Shown here: positions 16,151 to 23,900 of the stretch, piece by piece
Layout: every line of letters begins with the position of its first letter
Position numbering within the stretch: the stretch's first letter is position 1
Source: MedAcidi-G1 sp002713545
Lineage (GTDB): Bacteria > Actinomycetota > Acidimicrobiia > Acidimicrobiales > MedAcidi-G1
DNA length: 33,738 bases
Direction: 5' to 3'
Assembly: GCA_964013895.1 (NCBI GenBank)
Contig: CAXGYF010000017.1
Span: 1-33,738, forward strand
The notes under the pieces: generated by a model
Databases searched by the model: none
The model's input: only the letters and a program-made list of their open reading frames with translations
Told to the model about the DNA's origin: nothing
Position numbers and translations under genes: made by a program

Positions 16151-17101
16151 TTACTCTCTTACTTCCCCTTTTTCTCTAGCATCGCAAAACCAGTCATAGG
16201 TGTTAGACAGACCTTCCAACAGTGGAATTTTCGCTTTCCAACCCAATTCTGTCAACTTTGAAACATTCAAAACTTTCCGAGGCATCCCATCTGGCTTGGA
16301 AGTGTCAAATACAAGTTCTGCCTTGGGGTATATCAAATCTCTTATACTCTCAGCTAATTCTTGAATACTGTGATCTACACCAGTACCTACATTTATGTGC
16401 TCGAGATCAGAATAATTATCCATTAGAAATAGACAGGCATCAGCCAAGTCATCTACGTGCAAAAGTTCTCGCTTAGCTTTTCCACTCCCCCAAACTTCAA
16501 CAGTTTCGCGTTGCTCATTTTTAGCTTCATGAAATCGTCTCATCAAACTCGGCAAAACATGCCCATTAACATCATCAAAATTGTCTCCGGGTCCGTACAA
16601 GTTCGTTGGCATAGCAGAAATGAAATCGTCTCCATACTGTCTTCTGTACCCCTCACAAAGTTTTATTCCCGCAATTTTTGCCAGAGCGTAACTTTCATTT
16701 GTAGGTTCCAAAGGTCCGCTTAATAATGAGTCTTCAATTATCGGCTGGTCAGCCTCACGCGGATAAATACATGAACTACCTAAGTAGAGCAGCTTTTCTA
16801 CACCCACTCTGTGGCTAGCGTGTACAACAGTCCCATGGATCATTAGGTTGTCGTAGATGAACTCCGCTGGGCGGGTGCTGTTAGCCATTATTCCACCCAC
16901 TGTTCCAGCAACAAGAAAAACGTATTTAGGCCGCTCAGTTTCAAACCATGCATTTACTGCGGACTGGTCGCGTAAATCAAGATCTTTTCTTTCTGCGACT
17001 CTTATGTCTGAAAAACCTTCAGAGTCCAATCTGCGTAAGATTGCAGACCCGACAAGTCCTTTATGGCCTGCAACAAAAACTGAACTTTGACGGTCGATCA
17101 T
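16151..17101 (-). CDS. GDP-L-fucose synthase-like NAD-dependent epimerase/reductase
   Basis: A 316-residue extended SDR very like GDP-L-fucose synthase (Fcl/WcaG), which makes GDP-L-fucose from GDP-4-keto-6-deoxymannose. Motifs: VAGHKGLVGSAI (Rossmann, residues about 10-21), LGSSCIYPREA (Ser and Cys of the active site), ESYALAKIAG (YxxxK) and PTNLYGPGDNFD. GELLHVDD is replaced by KRELLHVDDLAD, also typical. It would supply a deoxysugar for the cell envelope. GDP-mannose dehydratase is not in the window. The start is fixed by TAACTT plus six bases, where the TAA is also the stop codon of the upstream gene. Confidence 0.9.
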   Translation of the reverse strand: MIDRQSSVFVAGHKGLVGSAILRRLDSEGFSDIRVAERKDLDLRDQSAVNAWFETERPKYVFLVAGTVGGIMANSTRPAEFIYDNLMIHGTVVHASHRVGVEKLLYLGSSCIYPREADQPIIEDSLLSGPLEPTNESYALAKIAGIKLCEGYRRQYGDDFISAMPTNLYGPGDNFDDVNGHVLPSLMRRFHEAKNEQRETVEVWGSGKAKRELLHVDDLADACLFLMDNYSDLEHINVGTGVDHSIQELAESIRDLIYPKAELVFDTSKPDGMPRKVLNVSKLTELGWKAKIPLLEGLSNTYDWFCDAREKGEVRE

Positions 17102-17107
17102 ATATTG

Positions 17108-17113
17108 AAGTTA
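17108..17113 (-). promoter_or_regulatory. Leaderless -10 element of the GDP-fucose synthase-like gene
   Basis: TAACTT on the minus strand, then CAATAT, then the ATG at 17101. The first three bases are the stop codon of the upstream membrane protein gene, so one sequence serves as both. Confidence 0.5.
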
Positions 17114-17566
17114 CCCGTGTTCTGTAGGTCGACTGCCAATCGCACCAATCTCAGTCAAATAAACGACAAGAAGATCAAGGACAACTACTACAGCTACCTC
17201 GTTCAAAGGTTCTGGATCCTCTAAAGCCCTAGCAACTACTTCATCTACCGCAACGTCAAGATTGGCAACTGATTCTGCAGTATTATTTTTCGCTCTACCT
17301 TCTCCTATTTCTTGTCCATGTTCTGATGCCAAACCTGCCGAATCGAGAGAGTCAAGCCACCAACTGATTATTTTAGAAACCTCGTCTTTTCGCAACTGTG
17401 AAGCTGCCTCTTCGGGGAGCCTCTCTGAAATCCATTCAACTGCATCATCCACTTCAAGAACAGAAGGTGCAGATGTTCGACTCAAACTCCTGACCGTAAG
17501 AGCGACAGACACAAAAGCAATTAACAGAACAAGCAATAATCCAAAAACCACAAACAATAAAAGCAC
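17111..17566 (-). CDS. Membrane-anchored hypothetical protein
   Basis: Up to 151 residues and not recognised. One strongly hydrophobic helix (residues 1-25, LLLFVVFGLLLVLLIAFVS) anchors the protein; the rest is acidic and helical with WISERLPEEAASQLR and ISWWLDSL, then a second hydrophobic stretch near residues 123-137 (EVAVVVVLDLLVVYL), which may be a buried helix. The GTG at 17566 has no room for its ribosome-binding site. GAAGGG lies immediately upstream, so the TTG at 17557 (nine bases away) is a better start. Its stop codon is shared with the promoter of the downstream epimerase gene. Confidence 0.65.
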   Translation of the reverse strand: MLLLFVVFGLLLVLLIAFVSVALTVRSLSRTSAPSVLEVDDAVEWISERLPEEAASQLRKDEVSKIISWWLDSLDSAGLASEHGQEIGEGRAKNNTAESVANLDVAVDEVVARALEDPEPLNEVAVVVVLDLLVVYLTEIGAIGSRPTEHG

Positions 17567-17703
17567 CCTTCGGTTATAGCAACATCTAAGTTATGTCACT
17601 CACATTTAAGGAAATTCTGCCTAATTTAGTTGATTAATACACGAAGAATTGTCGCAAATACCACTCAACTGTAAAAATGTAAACCCAGCGACTGAAAAGC
17701 TAA

Positions 17704-18819
17704 TCAGATACCAATTCTTTGTGCTAAAAGCTCCCTGTGATAAGTCGGGTCCCCAAACAACAGCTCAGAACTTTTCGCTCTTTTGAAATAGAGGTGTGCA
17801 GGGTGTTCCCAAGTAAAACCTATACCACCGTGAATTTGTATATTTTCAGCTGTCGTATTGAAATAAGCCTCTGAGCAGTAAGCCTTTGCCAAACTAGCCA
17901 CAGATGGCAATTCATCATTAAGTTCAGCAGCGCACCAGCCGGCATAATAGGCAGCTGATTTCGCAGACTCAACTTCTAATAACATGTCTGCGCACTTATG
18001 TTTAATAGCCTGAAAGCTTCCTATAGGGCGACCGAACTGAACTCTATCTTTAGCATATTGAACTGCCGTATCAAGACACTGTTGGGCTCCCCCTACCTGT
18101 TCAGCTGCAAGTGCAACAGCAGCCAAATCGAGGACTCTTTCGAGTATGGACCAACCTTCGCCTTCTTCACCTATGAGGGTCGCTTTAACATTTTGAAAAT
18201 CTAGACGTGACTGTTTTCTAGTCATATCCATAGTTGCTAACTGTGTTCGAGATAATCCGTCTGCATCACCATCAACTTTAAATAGTGAAATTCCTTTGTC
18301 CGTACAAGCGGCAACAAGAATCAATGAAGCGGCATTGCCATCAAGAACATACATTTTCGTTCCATTTAGCTCCCAACTATCGCCAGAACCGGTAGCAAGC
18401 ATGGTTATTCCATCACTTCCCCATTTTCCGCTTTCTTCTGTAAAGGCCAAAGTAGCAATCGTTTCACCACTCGCTATTCCAGGCAAAAGCTCTGATTTCG
18501 CATCATTATCACCTGAGTGAATGAGGGTATTAGCCGCAAGAACAACCGTCGAGAAGAAAGGTGAGCACAACAAGGCTCTTCCCATTTCTTCCAAAACAAC
18601 TACCAGTTCGACATACCCAAAACCTTGCCCGCCATACTCTTCAGGAATTATCAGACTTTGAAGACCTAATTGCTCAGCCATCATTGACCATGTTTCCGAG
18701 TCGTATCCAAGATCGGTTTCCATTAATTCTCTGACTTTGGCTTCAGGCGAGTAACTCTCCATGAACTGATTAACAAACTCTCGCAGCTGTTCCTGTTCCT
18801 CTGTAAAGGCAAAATTCAC
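17704..18819 (-). CDS. Acyl-CoA dehydrogenase
   Basis: A 371-residue flavoprotein that makes the alpha-beta double bond in acyl-CoA oxidation. It has the family layout: N-terminal helices, PEEYGGQGFGYVEL, LAFTEESGKW and LNGTKMYVLDG in the middle, then VQFGRPIGSFQAIKHKCADM and IQIHGGIGFTWEHPAHLYFKRA at the C-terminus. I do not see the usual C-terminal YEGT catalytic glutamate site; the equivalent region reads LLFGDPTYHRE, so it may be one half of a hetero-oligomeric FadE or act on a bulky substrate such as a steroid or branched acyl-CoA. The GTG start at 18819 has a good AAGGAG site. It is divergent from the MBL gene. Confidence 0.88.
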   Translation of the reverse strand: MNFAFTEEQEQLREFVNQFMESYSPEAKVRELMETDLGYDSETWSMMAEQLGLQSLIIPEEYGGQGFGYVELVVVLEEMGRALLCSPFFSTVVLAANTLIHSGDNDAKSELLPGIASGETIATLAFTEESGKWGSDGITMLATGSGDSWELNGTKMYVLDGNAASLILVAACTDKGISLFKVDGDADGLSRTQLATMDMTRKQSRLDFQNVKATLIGEEGEGWSILERVLDLAAVALAAEQVGGAQQCLDTAVQYAKDRVQFGRPIGSFQAIKHKCADMLLEVESAKSAAYYAGWCAAELNDELPSVASLAKAYCSEAYFNTTAENIQIHGGIGFTWEHPAHLYFKRAKSSELLFGDPTYHRELLAQRIGI

Positions 18820-18915
18820 TTTTTGGCTCCTTAAATCTAATCTCAGGAAATATATACGTATTTAAATTTCAAACTCGACGATATCGGGGTGAAAGCACTC
18901 TTGGTCCCTCATTGC

Positions 18916-18921
18916 TAACAT
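18916..18921 (+). promoter_or_regulatory. Possible -10 element of the MBL hydrolase gene
   Basis: TAACAT, then eight bases, then the ATG at 18930. The spacing is two longer than at other leaderless genes in the window, so this is a weaker case. Confidence 0.35.
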
Positions 18922-18929
18922 GATTCATA

Positions 18930-19631
18930 ATGGATAATAACGAAAACTCAGAGCAAATACCCTCTTCAACCTTTTCATCACCTTGTTCGCACTCAGATCA
19001 CCCTAAAACCGGTGTTCCTGGTGTTTCATTACACTATTGCGATACTCAATCTGAAATTCATAGAATCGTCGTTGGCGATTTGGACAATAACGTTTTTTTT
19101 CTTCGATGCCGTGAAACAGGAGAAAGTGTCCTTATTGACGCCGCAAATGAACATGATAAATTGCTCGATCTATGCAAGGCATTAAATGTTAAAACCGTTC
19201 TAGAGACTCACGGACACTGGGATCATATTCAAGCTGTTCCAGCGATAAGAGAAGCTGGGTACGAAGTTGGCGTAACTAGTGCCGATGCAGAAATGCTCCC
19301 AAGCTATGACTATCTACTTGAGGATCAGTCCGTTATCGAAGTAGGACGCCTGCGACTTCACACAATCATGACCCCAGGCCATACGCCAGGGTCTATCTGC
19401 TTTCGTTTAGAAAACTCTCCTATTCTTTTTTCAGGAGACACGCTTTTTCCCGGAGGTCCAGGAACTACTGAATTCGAAGGAGGCAATTTTGATCAAATAA
19501 TTGAATCAATAGACAGTCGGCTCTTCAGTCAGCTTCCGCCAGAAACTCTAGTTCTTCCAGGACATGGAACCGACACAACTATTGCGAATGAGAGTCCTTC
19601 TTTGGATGAATGGGCGGCCCGAGGCTGGTGA
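18930..19631 (+). CDS. Metallo-beta-lactamase-fold hydrolase, glyoxalase II-like
   Basis: A 233-residue MBL-fold enzyme. The metal-binding motif HxHxDH reads HGHWDH (ETHGHWDHIQAV), followed by MTPGHTPGS, FSGDTLFPGGPG (bridging Asp) and LVLPGHGTDT. These match glyoxalase II-like thioester hydrolases or related dioxygenases with two metal ions. The first 30 residues are polar and unmatched, so the start may be later. The substrate is unknown. The gene ends in a GTGA overlap with the next gene, so the two are translationally coupled. The acyl-CoA dehydrogenase lies in the opposite direction. Confidence 0.82.
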   Translation: MDNNENSEQIPSSTFSSPCSHSDHPKTGVPGVSLHYCDTQSEIHRIVVGDLDNNVFFLRCRETGESVLIDAANEHDKLLDLCKALNVKTVLETHGHWDHIQAVPAIREAGYEVGVTSADAEMLPSYDYLLEDQSVIEVGRLRLHTIMTPGHTPGSICFRLENSPILFSGDTLFPGGPGTTEFEGGNFDQIIESIDSRLFSQLPPETLVLPGHGTDTTIANESPSLDEWAARGW

Positions 19632-20020
19632 AACAAAAACCGTTGGCACTCCCAGCTGACGACAGACCTTTCGACTACACACCTGTCCACACTTGGGAAC
19701 TGCCCGATACACCCCTAAGAGACAAAAACATAGCAGCACAGGCATGGATAGAAGCTCCCGAAAGCCTTCTCTCATCTGGGGATGATTTAGGGTCAGTAAA
19801 AATTGCCTATAAACGGAAAATAGGCAACTGGCTACTCTGGCGTGCTGGACCTGCACGACGAAGTAATTCTAGATATATAGCAGTTTCTATTAGCGAAGAG
19901 CAGTCGATTTGCACATTTCGACTTTTCCCAGATGGATCAGGAACCGGCATGGGTGCCGATGGTGAAAGTTACGAAAATTTCAGAGCCTGGAAAATATCAC
20001 TTAAAAATAAGGTGACATAA
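19628..20020 (+). CDS. Hypothetical protein coupled to the MBL hydrolase
   Basis: About 130 residues and not recognised. An ATG at 19610 is in frame, but the GTG at 19628 overlaps the MBL stop (GTGA) and has GAGG five bases upstream, so I prefer it. Middle residues read IGNWLLWRAGPARRSNSRYIAVSI, with a hydrophobic-aromatic core next to a basic patch; the C-terminus reads FRLFPDGSGTGMGADG then FRAWKISL. No signal peptide or membrane helix is seen. The tight coupling to the hydrolase suggests a shared task. sufC begins 51 bases downstream. Confidence 0.7.
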   Translation: MKQKPLALPADDRPFDYTPVHTWELPDTPLRDKNIAAQAWIEAPESLLSSGDDLGSVKIAYKRKIGNWLLWRAGPARRSNSRYIAVSISEEQSICTFRLFPDGSGTGMGADGESYENFRAWKISLKNKVT

Positions 20021-20058
20021 TTAACCCTATGCTGATAGTAGTAATTAAAAGCTCTCAA

Positions 20059-20064
20059 TAGACT
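20059..20064 (+). promoter_or_regulatory. Likely leaderless -10 element of sufC
   Basis: TAGACT, then seven bases, then the GTG at 20072. No Shine-Dalgarno sequence is present before this GTG. Confidence 0.45.
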
Positions 20065-20071
20065 TATAAAC

Positions 20072-20839
20072 GTGTCACAACCCAGCCCAGCCTTATTCGA
20101 GATCACTGATTTACATGCCTCTTCAGAAGACGGCAGCCATATTCTAAATGGTGTAAACATGACCATTAATGAAGGAGAAGTTCATGCATTAATGGGACCA
20201 AATGGCTCAGGGAAATCTACTTTAGCTTCAGTATTGCTAGGTAGTCCCGAGTACACGGTTACTGGTGGTTCGATTCAATTTCGCGGCGAAGACATAACAG
20301 ATTGGTCGGCAGAAATGCGGGGGAAGTCAGGTATTTTTCTGGCGTTTCAATACCCACACGAAGTTGCTGGGGTGTCAGTAATTAATTTTTTACGACAAGC
20401 ACTTTCGGCACGCAAAGATATGCAAATGTCAGTTTTAGAATTACGCCTTTCCATCATGGAGTGGCTAGAAAGACTCAACATGGATTCTTCTTTTGCGGAA
20501 CGCTACCTAAACGAAGGTTTTTCGGGTGGTGAGAAAAAAAGGAATGAAATTCTTCAAATGGCTATTCTTGAACCTGAGGTAGCAATTCTTGACGAAACCG
20601 ACTCTGGTCTAGATATAGATGCTTTAGGTGTAGTAGCTGACGGTGTTGCAAAAGTTAGAGAAAAAAACTCTGATCTAGGGGTTCTAACGATCACACACTA
20701 CCAAAGACTTTTGGAGTACCTGAATCCAGATTTAGTTCACGTAATCATGGACGGGCGTATTGTTGCAACAGGTGGAAATGAAATAGTTGAAAAACTTGAA
20801 TCTTCCGGCTATGAATCTTTTCGAAATGGCGACTCATGA
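20072..20839 (+). CDS. sufC: Fe-S cluster assembly ATPase SufC, copy 1
   Basis: A 255-residue ABC ATPase of the SUF system. Walker A is GPNGSGKST (residues 42-50), the signature is FSGGEKKRNEILQMAI, and Walker B is VAILDETDSGLDIDAL, where the SGLD stretch is specific to SufC. SufC binds SufB and SufD and drives Fe-S cluster assembly in the cytoplasm. A second SufC is encoded at 22846-23589. The two share the core motifs but differ clearly elsewhere (here SVINFLRQALSARKDM; there KVSDLITETAIKSG). It overlaps sufS by ATGA. Confidence 0.95.
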   Translation: MSQPSPALFEITDLHASSEDGSHILNGVNMTINEGEVHALMGPNGSGKSTLASVLLGSPEYTVTGGSIQFRGEDITDWSAEMRGKSGIFLAFQYPHEVAGVSVINFLRQALSARKDMQMSVLELRLSIMEWLERLNMDSSFAERYLNEGFSGGEKKRNEILQMAILEPEVAILDETDSGLDIDALGVVADGVAKVREKNSDLGVLTITHYQRLLEYLNPDLVHVIMDGRIVATGGNEIVEKLESSGYESFRNGDS

Positions 20840-22074
20840 GCAAGTCTATTTTTGACTCTCAAGCTATAAAAAAGGAATTCCCTCTTTTGGAGCGATTAGT
20901 AAATGACAATCCAATTGTTTATCTTGACTCTGCTGCCACATCTCAAAAACCAATTGAAGTAATTGAACGAATGAATAATTACTACAAGGAAATAAATGCA
21001 AACGTTCACAGAGGCGCTTACCACATCGCAGAACTTGCGACTGCGGAGGTAGAAGAAACACGCCAGAAGTTGCACCGTTTCATTAACTCCCGTTCACCAA
21101 AAGAAATAATTTTTACAAAAAATGCTACCGAAGCAATAAATCTAGTTTCCTACAGTTGGGCGCGAAGTCAGCTAACTGAAGGTGACGTAATTCTTTTAAG
21201 CTCACTAGAACACCACTCAAACATAGTTCCATGGCAACAACTTTCAAGCGAACGAAATATTGAAATCCGTTGGATACCCATAACTGATGATGGACGACTT
21301 GATTTAGAAAATATTGATGAATTGCTAAAAGGCGTAAAGCTCCTTTGCGTAACTGCAGTTTCTAATGCATTAGGAACCATAAATCCTGTAAAAAAACTGG
21401 TTGAAGCAGCTCACAAAGTCGGTGCACTTTGTCTTGTTGATGCTTGTCAATCAACTCCACATTTTGAGACCGATGTAACTGAATTAGATGCTGATTTTAT
21501 AGCTTTTAGCGGGCATAAAATGTGCGGACCTACCGGAATTGGTGTCCTTTGGGGTCGTTTAGAAATACTCGAAAATATGCCTCCCTTTCTTGGAGGAGGG
21601 GAAATGATTTTGAACGTCACCACTGATGGTTTTACAGCCAACGAGCTCCCTTGGAAGTTCGAAGCTGGAACTCCCCCTATTGCTGAAATAATTGGCCTCG
21701 GTGTCGCTGTTAGTTACTTAGAAAAAATCGGCATGGGAGCGATTCGCGAGCATGAACAGAAACTTACCTCTTATGCTTTGCAAATGTTAAGCGACAGATT
21801 TGGCGATGACCTGGTCATACATGGCCCTGCGGATCCACTTGAGAGATCGGGTGTTCTCTCTTTATCTTACCGTGACGTGCATCCTCATGATTTGAGTCAA
21901 GTTCTAGATCAACATGGTGTTTGTGTACGTGCAGGACATCATTGCTGCAAACCTTTGATGAAACTTATGGGACTAAACGCCACAGCCAGAGCTTCCTTAT
22001 ACATTTATAACGATGAATCTGACATAGATGTTTTGGCTAATGCTATAAATGAAGCGGGAAAGATTTTTGCTTGA
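20836..22074 (+). CDS. sufS: Cysteine desulfurase SufS
   Basis: A 412-residue PLP enzyme that takes sulfur from cysteine for Fe-S clusters. Motifs: LDSAATSQKPIEV at the N-terminus, NVHRGAYHIAE, FTKNATEAIN, LSSLEHHSNIVPW, the PLP lysine in FSGHKMCGPTGIGVLWG, and the sulfur-accepting cysteine in RAGHHCCKPLM (Cys 370 or 371, the first matching SufS of E. coli). The group II loop length fits SufS partnered with SufU. It starts inside the end of sufC (ATGA) and is followed by sufU after 18 bases. It might also release selenium for SelD, which is encoded in this window, though that is inference. Confidence 0.95.
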   Translation: MSKSIFDSQAIKKEFPLLERLVNDNPIVYLDSAATSQKPIEVIERMNNYYKEINANVHRGAYHIAELATAEVEETRQKLHRFINSRSPKEIIFTKNATEAINLVSYSWARSQLTEGDVILLSSLEHHSNIVPWQQLSSERNIEIRWIPITDDGRLDLENIDELLKGVKLLCVTAVSNALGTINPVKKLVEAAHKVGALCLVDACQSTPHFETDVTELDADFIAFSGHKMCGPTGIGVLWGRLEILENMPPFLGGGEMILNVTTDGFTANELPWKFEAGTPPIAEIIGLGVAVSYLEKIGMGAIREHEQKLTSYALQMLSDRFGDDLVIHGPADPLERSGVLSLSYRDVHPHDLSQVLDQHGVCVRAGHHCCKPLMKLMGLNATARASLYIYNDESDIDVLANAINEAGKIFA

Positions 22075-22092
22075 AACTGATTTGGAGAAATC

Positions 22093-22557
22093 GTGACTGG
22101 GCTTGAAGATTTATACAAAGAGGTAATTCTAGATCACTACCGAAGCCCTAGGAATCAGGGTGAGTTACCTACACCTCCAGCGATCATGGAAGAAGGTTTC
22201 AATCCTCTTTGCGGCGATGATGTGAAAGTCTACGTACTTGTTGAAGACAAAATAATAAAAGAAATTCGCATAGGCGGGCAAGGCTGTTCAATAAGTCAAG
22301 CATCCGCTTCAATGATGACAGAATCTGTTCTGGGGAAAACTTTGGATGAAGCAAAAGAAGTTTTTGAAAGTTTTAAAAAAATGATGTCTGTCCACGAAAA
22401 TGATTTGAATTCGACAGAAAGCAGCTCGGACGAAACGCCATCTTTTTTAGGCGACCTAGAAGCCTTAAAAGGAGTAGTTAAATACCCGGTCAGAATCAAA
22501 TGTGCAACCCTCGGGTGGAACACTTTTGATCAGATCATCGATTCAGTGGAGAATTAA
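22093..22557 (+). CDS. sufU: SUF system sulfur-transfer/zinc protein SufU
   Basis: A 154-residue IscU-like protein. It begins LYKEVILDHYRSPRNQG, with the metal-site residues Cys 40 and Asp 42 (NPLCGDDVKVY), Cys 65 (GGQGCSISQASASMM) and a third cysteine near residue 137 (IKCATLGW). SufU takes persulfide from SufS in Gram-positive-type SUF systems. The extra block between residues about 95 and 122 (ESSSDETPSFLGDLEALKGV) is also typical of SufU and absent from IscU. The GTG start has GGAG six bases upstream. The stop overlaps the convergent PCD gene stop by four bases (TTAA). Confidence 0.94.
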   Translation: MTGLEDLYKEVILDHYRSPRNQGELPTPPAIMEEGFNPLCGDDVKVYVLVEDKIIKEIRIGGQGCSISQASASMMTESVLGKTLDEAKEVFESFKKMMSVHENDLNSTESSSDETPSFLGDLEALKGVVKYPVRIKCATLGWNTFDQIIDSVEN

Positions 22558-22844
22558 CTATCTGAAAGCGACTCTACTTTTTCTACAAATTTAAGGTCGA
22601 GAGCGGTTAGACCTCCTGCGGAATGAGTGGAAATTGCAATAGAAACTTTATTCCAAGAGTTTGACCAATCAGGATGATGATTAAGAGTCTCAGCTATTTC
22701 AGCTACTTGAACCATAAATTCAAATGCTTCACGAAAGTCGCTGAAGATAAAATCTTGTTTCAGGCTCTCTTCCTGATACTCCCATTTTGGAAACTTACTA
22801 ATTGCCTCTTCCAACTCGCTTTTCTCTAGTAATCGATCTTGCAA
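22554..22844 (-). CDS. Pterin-4a-carbinolamine dehydratase
   Basis: A 96-residue PCD/DCoH-family protein. The hallmark is ETLNHHPDWSNSWNKVSIAISTHSAGGLTALDLKFV, given in parts: NHHPDWSNSWNKV holds the two active-site histidines and HSAGGLTALD the third. It recycles tetrahydrobiopterin-like cofactors in other organisms; no pterin-dependent hydroxylase is nearby. The start is TTG at 22844, one base after the sufC2 stop, with AAGG six bases upstream, so it belongs to the sufD operon. Many bacterial genomes carry PCD without phenylalanine hydroxylase, where its role is unclear. Confidence 0.9.
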   Translation of the reverse strand: MQDRLLEKSELEEAISKFPKWEYQEESLKQDFIFSDFREAFEFMVQVAEIAETLNHHPDWSNSWNKVSIAISTHSAGGLTALDLKFVEKVESLSDS

Positions 22845-22845
22845 C

Positions 22846-23589
22846 TTATGCCTTCTTTAAAAACTTTTGATAGCCCTCTTCTTCTAGTTGAAGCGACAGT
22901 TCTGCTGAACCAGTTTCGACTATCTGTCCGTCCACAAGTACATGAATTTTGTCCGGTTGAAGAATCTCAAGCAATCTGCTGAAGTGGGTTATTGCCAATA
23001 CCCCCAATTGACTATCCTCCGTTGCTTTTTGTATTCGTTGTGCGATCATAACAAGCGAATCTATGTCTAAACCGGAATCAATTTCATCCAGAATGGCGTA
23101 GCTTGGCTTAGAGACTAGGAGTTGAAGTGTTTCGTTTCTTTTTTTCTCGCCGCCTGATAAATCGACATTTAATTCTCTGTCAACAAAGTTTTCGTCAATC
23201 CCCAGACTCTTTGCTTCTTCATAAAGTAACGAAAGAGACACTTCAGGGTCAAGACCAGATTTGATAGCTGTTTCAGTTATCAAATCAGATACTTTTACGC
23301 CCGGCACCTCAATTGGCTGTTGCATTGCTATGAACATTCCGGCCTGTGATCTTTCCCAAGTTTTAAGAGGAAGAATATCTACTCCATCAACCGTAATCGA
23401 ACCAGCCGTTACTTGATAACCAGGTCGTCCCATCAAGACATGTGCAAGAGTTGACTTACCTGACCCATTTGGACCCATAACTGCATGCACTTCAGAAGGT
23501 CGTATCTGGATATCGACTCCTTTCAATACCTGTTTGTTCCCTGCATTAGCGCAAAGCCCTTCGATGGTAAGAAGTTTTTCGTTCGTCAT
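22846..23589 (-). CDS. sufC: Fe-S cluster assembly ATPase SufC, copy 2
   Basis: A 247-residue SufC. Walker A is GPNGSGKST (39-47), the signature LSGGEKKRNETLQLL, and Walker B YAILDEIDSGLDIDSL. It lies in the minus-strand operon sufD, Rieske, sufC, PCD. It overlaps the Rieske stop by four bases. Because it is directly linked to sufD and the ferredoxin, as in standard actinobacterial SUF operons, this copy is the better candidate for the SufBCD complex; copy 1 at 20072 sits with sufS and sufU. Two different SufC genes within 3 kb is unusual. Confidence 0.95.
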   Translation of the reverse strand: MTNEKLLTIEGLCANAGNKQVLKGVDIQIRPSEVHAVMGPNGSGKSTLAHVLMGRPGYQVTAGSITVDGVDILPLKTWERSQAGMFIAMQQPIEVPGVKVSDLITETAIKSGLDPEVSLSLLYEEAKSLGIDENFVDRELNVDLSGGEKKRNETLQLLVSKPSYAILDEIDSGLDIDSLVMIAQRIQKATEDSQLGVLAITHFSRLLEILQPDKIHVLVDGQIVETGSAELSLQLEEEGYQKFLKKA

Positions 23590-23900
23590 TCGACCACCAA
23601 CACAACATCTTGGCCAGCAACTCGAATCTCATAAGTTTTTACAGCTTTAGTAGCTGGAAGGCTTAAGGCTTCACCCGTCTCTAGTGAAAAAAGGCTTCCA
23701 TGTTTCCAACATTCTAGAGCACATTCGTCTATATCTACTTCTCCCTCAGAAAGAGCAACATCTTCATGGCTGCAAGTATCTTCTATGGCATAAACTCTTT
23801 CATCAACTAAAACCAAGGCCAACTTTTCTCCTTCCACTTCAACGCGTCGAGGAACCGCTTCTTCGAGTTCTATCAATTCACAGATCTTCAATTCTTTCAT
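23586..23900 (-). CDS. Rieske-type 2Fe-2S ferredoxin of the SUF operon
   Basis: A 104-residue Rieske ferredoxin. The cluster ligands are Cys 43 and His 45 (TCSHEDVAL), and Cys 64 and His 67 (ECWKHGSLF), a C-x-H plus C-x2-H pattern 18 residues apart. Such proteins are often annotated as dioxygenase ferredoxin subunits, but in actinobacteria they typically sit between sufD and sufC, as here, and may carry electrons for cluster assembly. The start overlaps the sufD stop by one base (TAATG) and the end overlaps sufC2 by four. Confidence 0.92.
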   Translation of the reverse strand: MKELKICELIELEEAVPRRVEVEGEKLALVLVDERVYAIEDTCSHEDVALSEGEVDIDECALECWKHGSLFSLETGEALSLPATKAVKTYEIRVAGQDVVLVVE

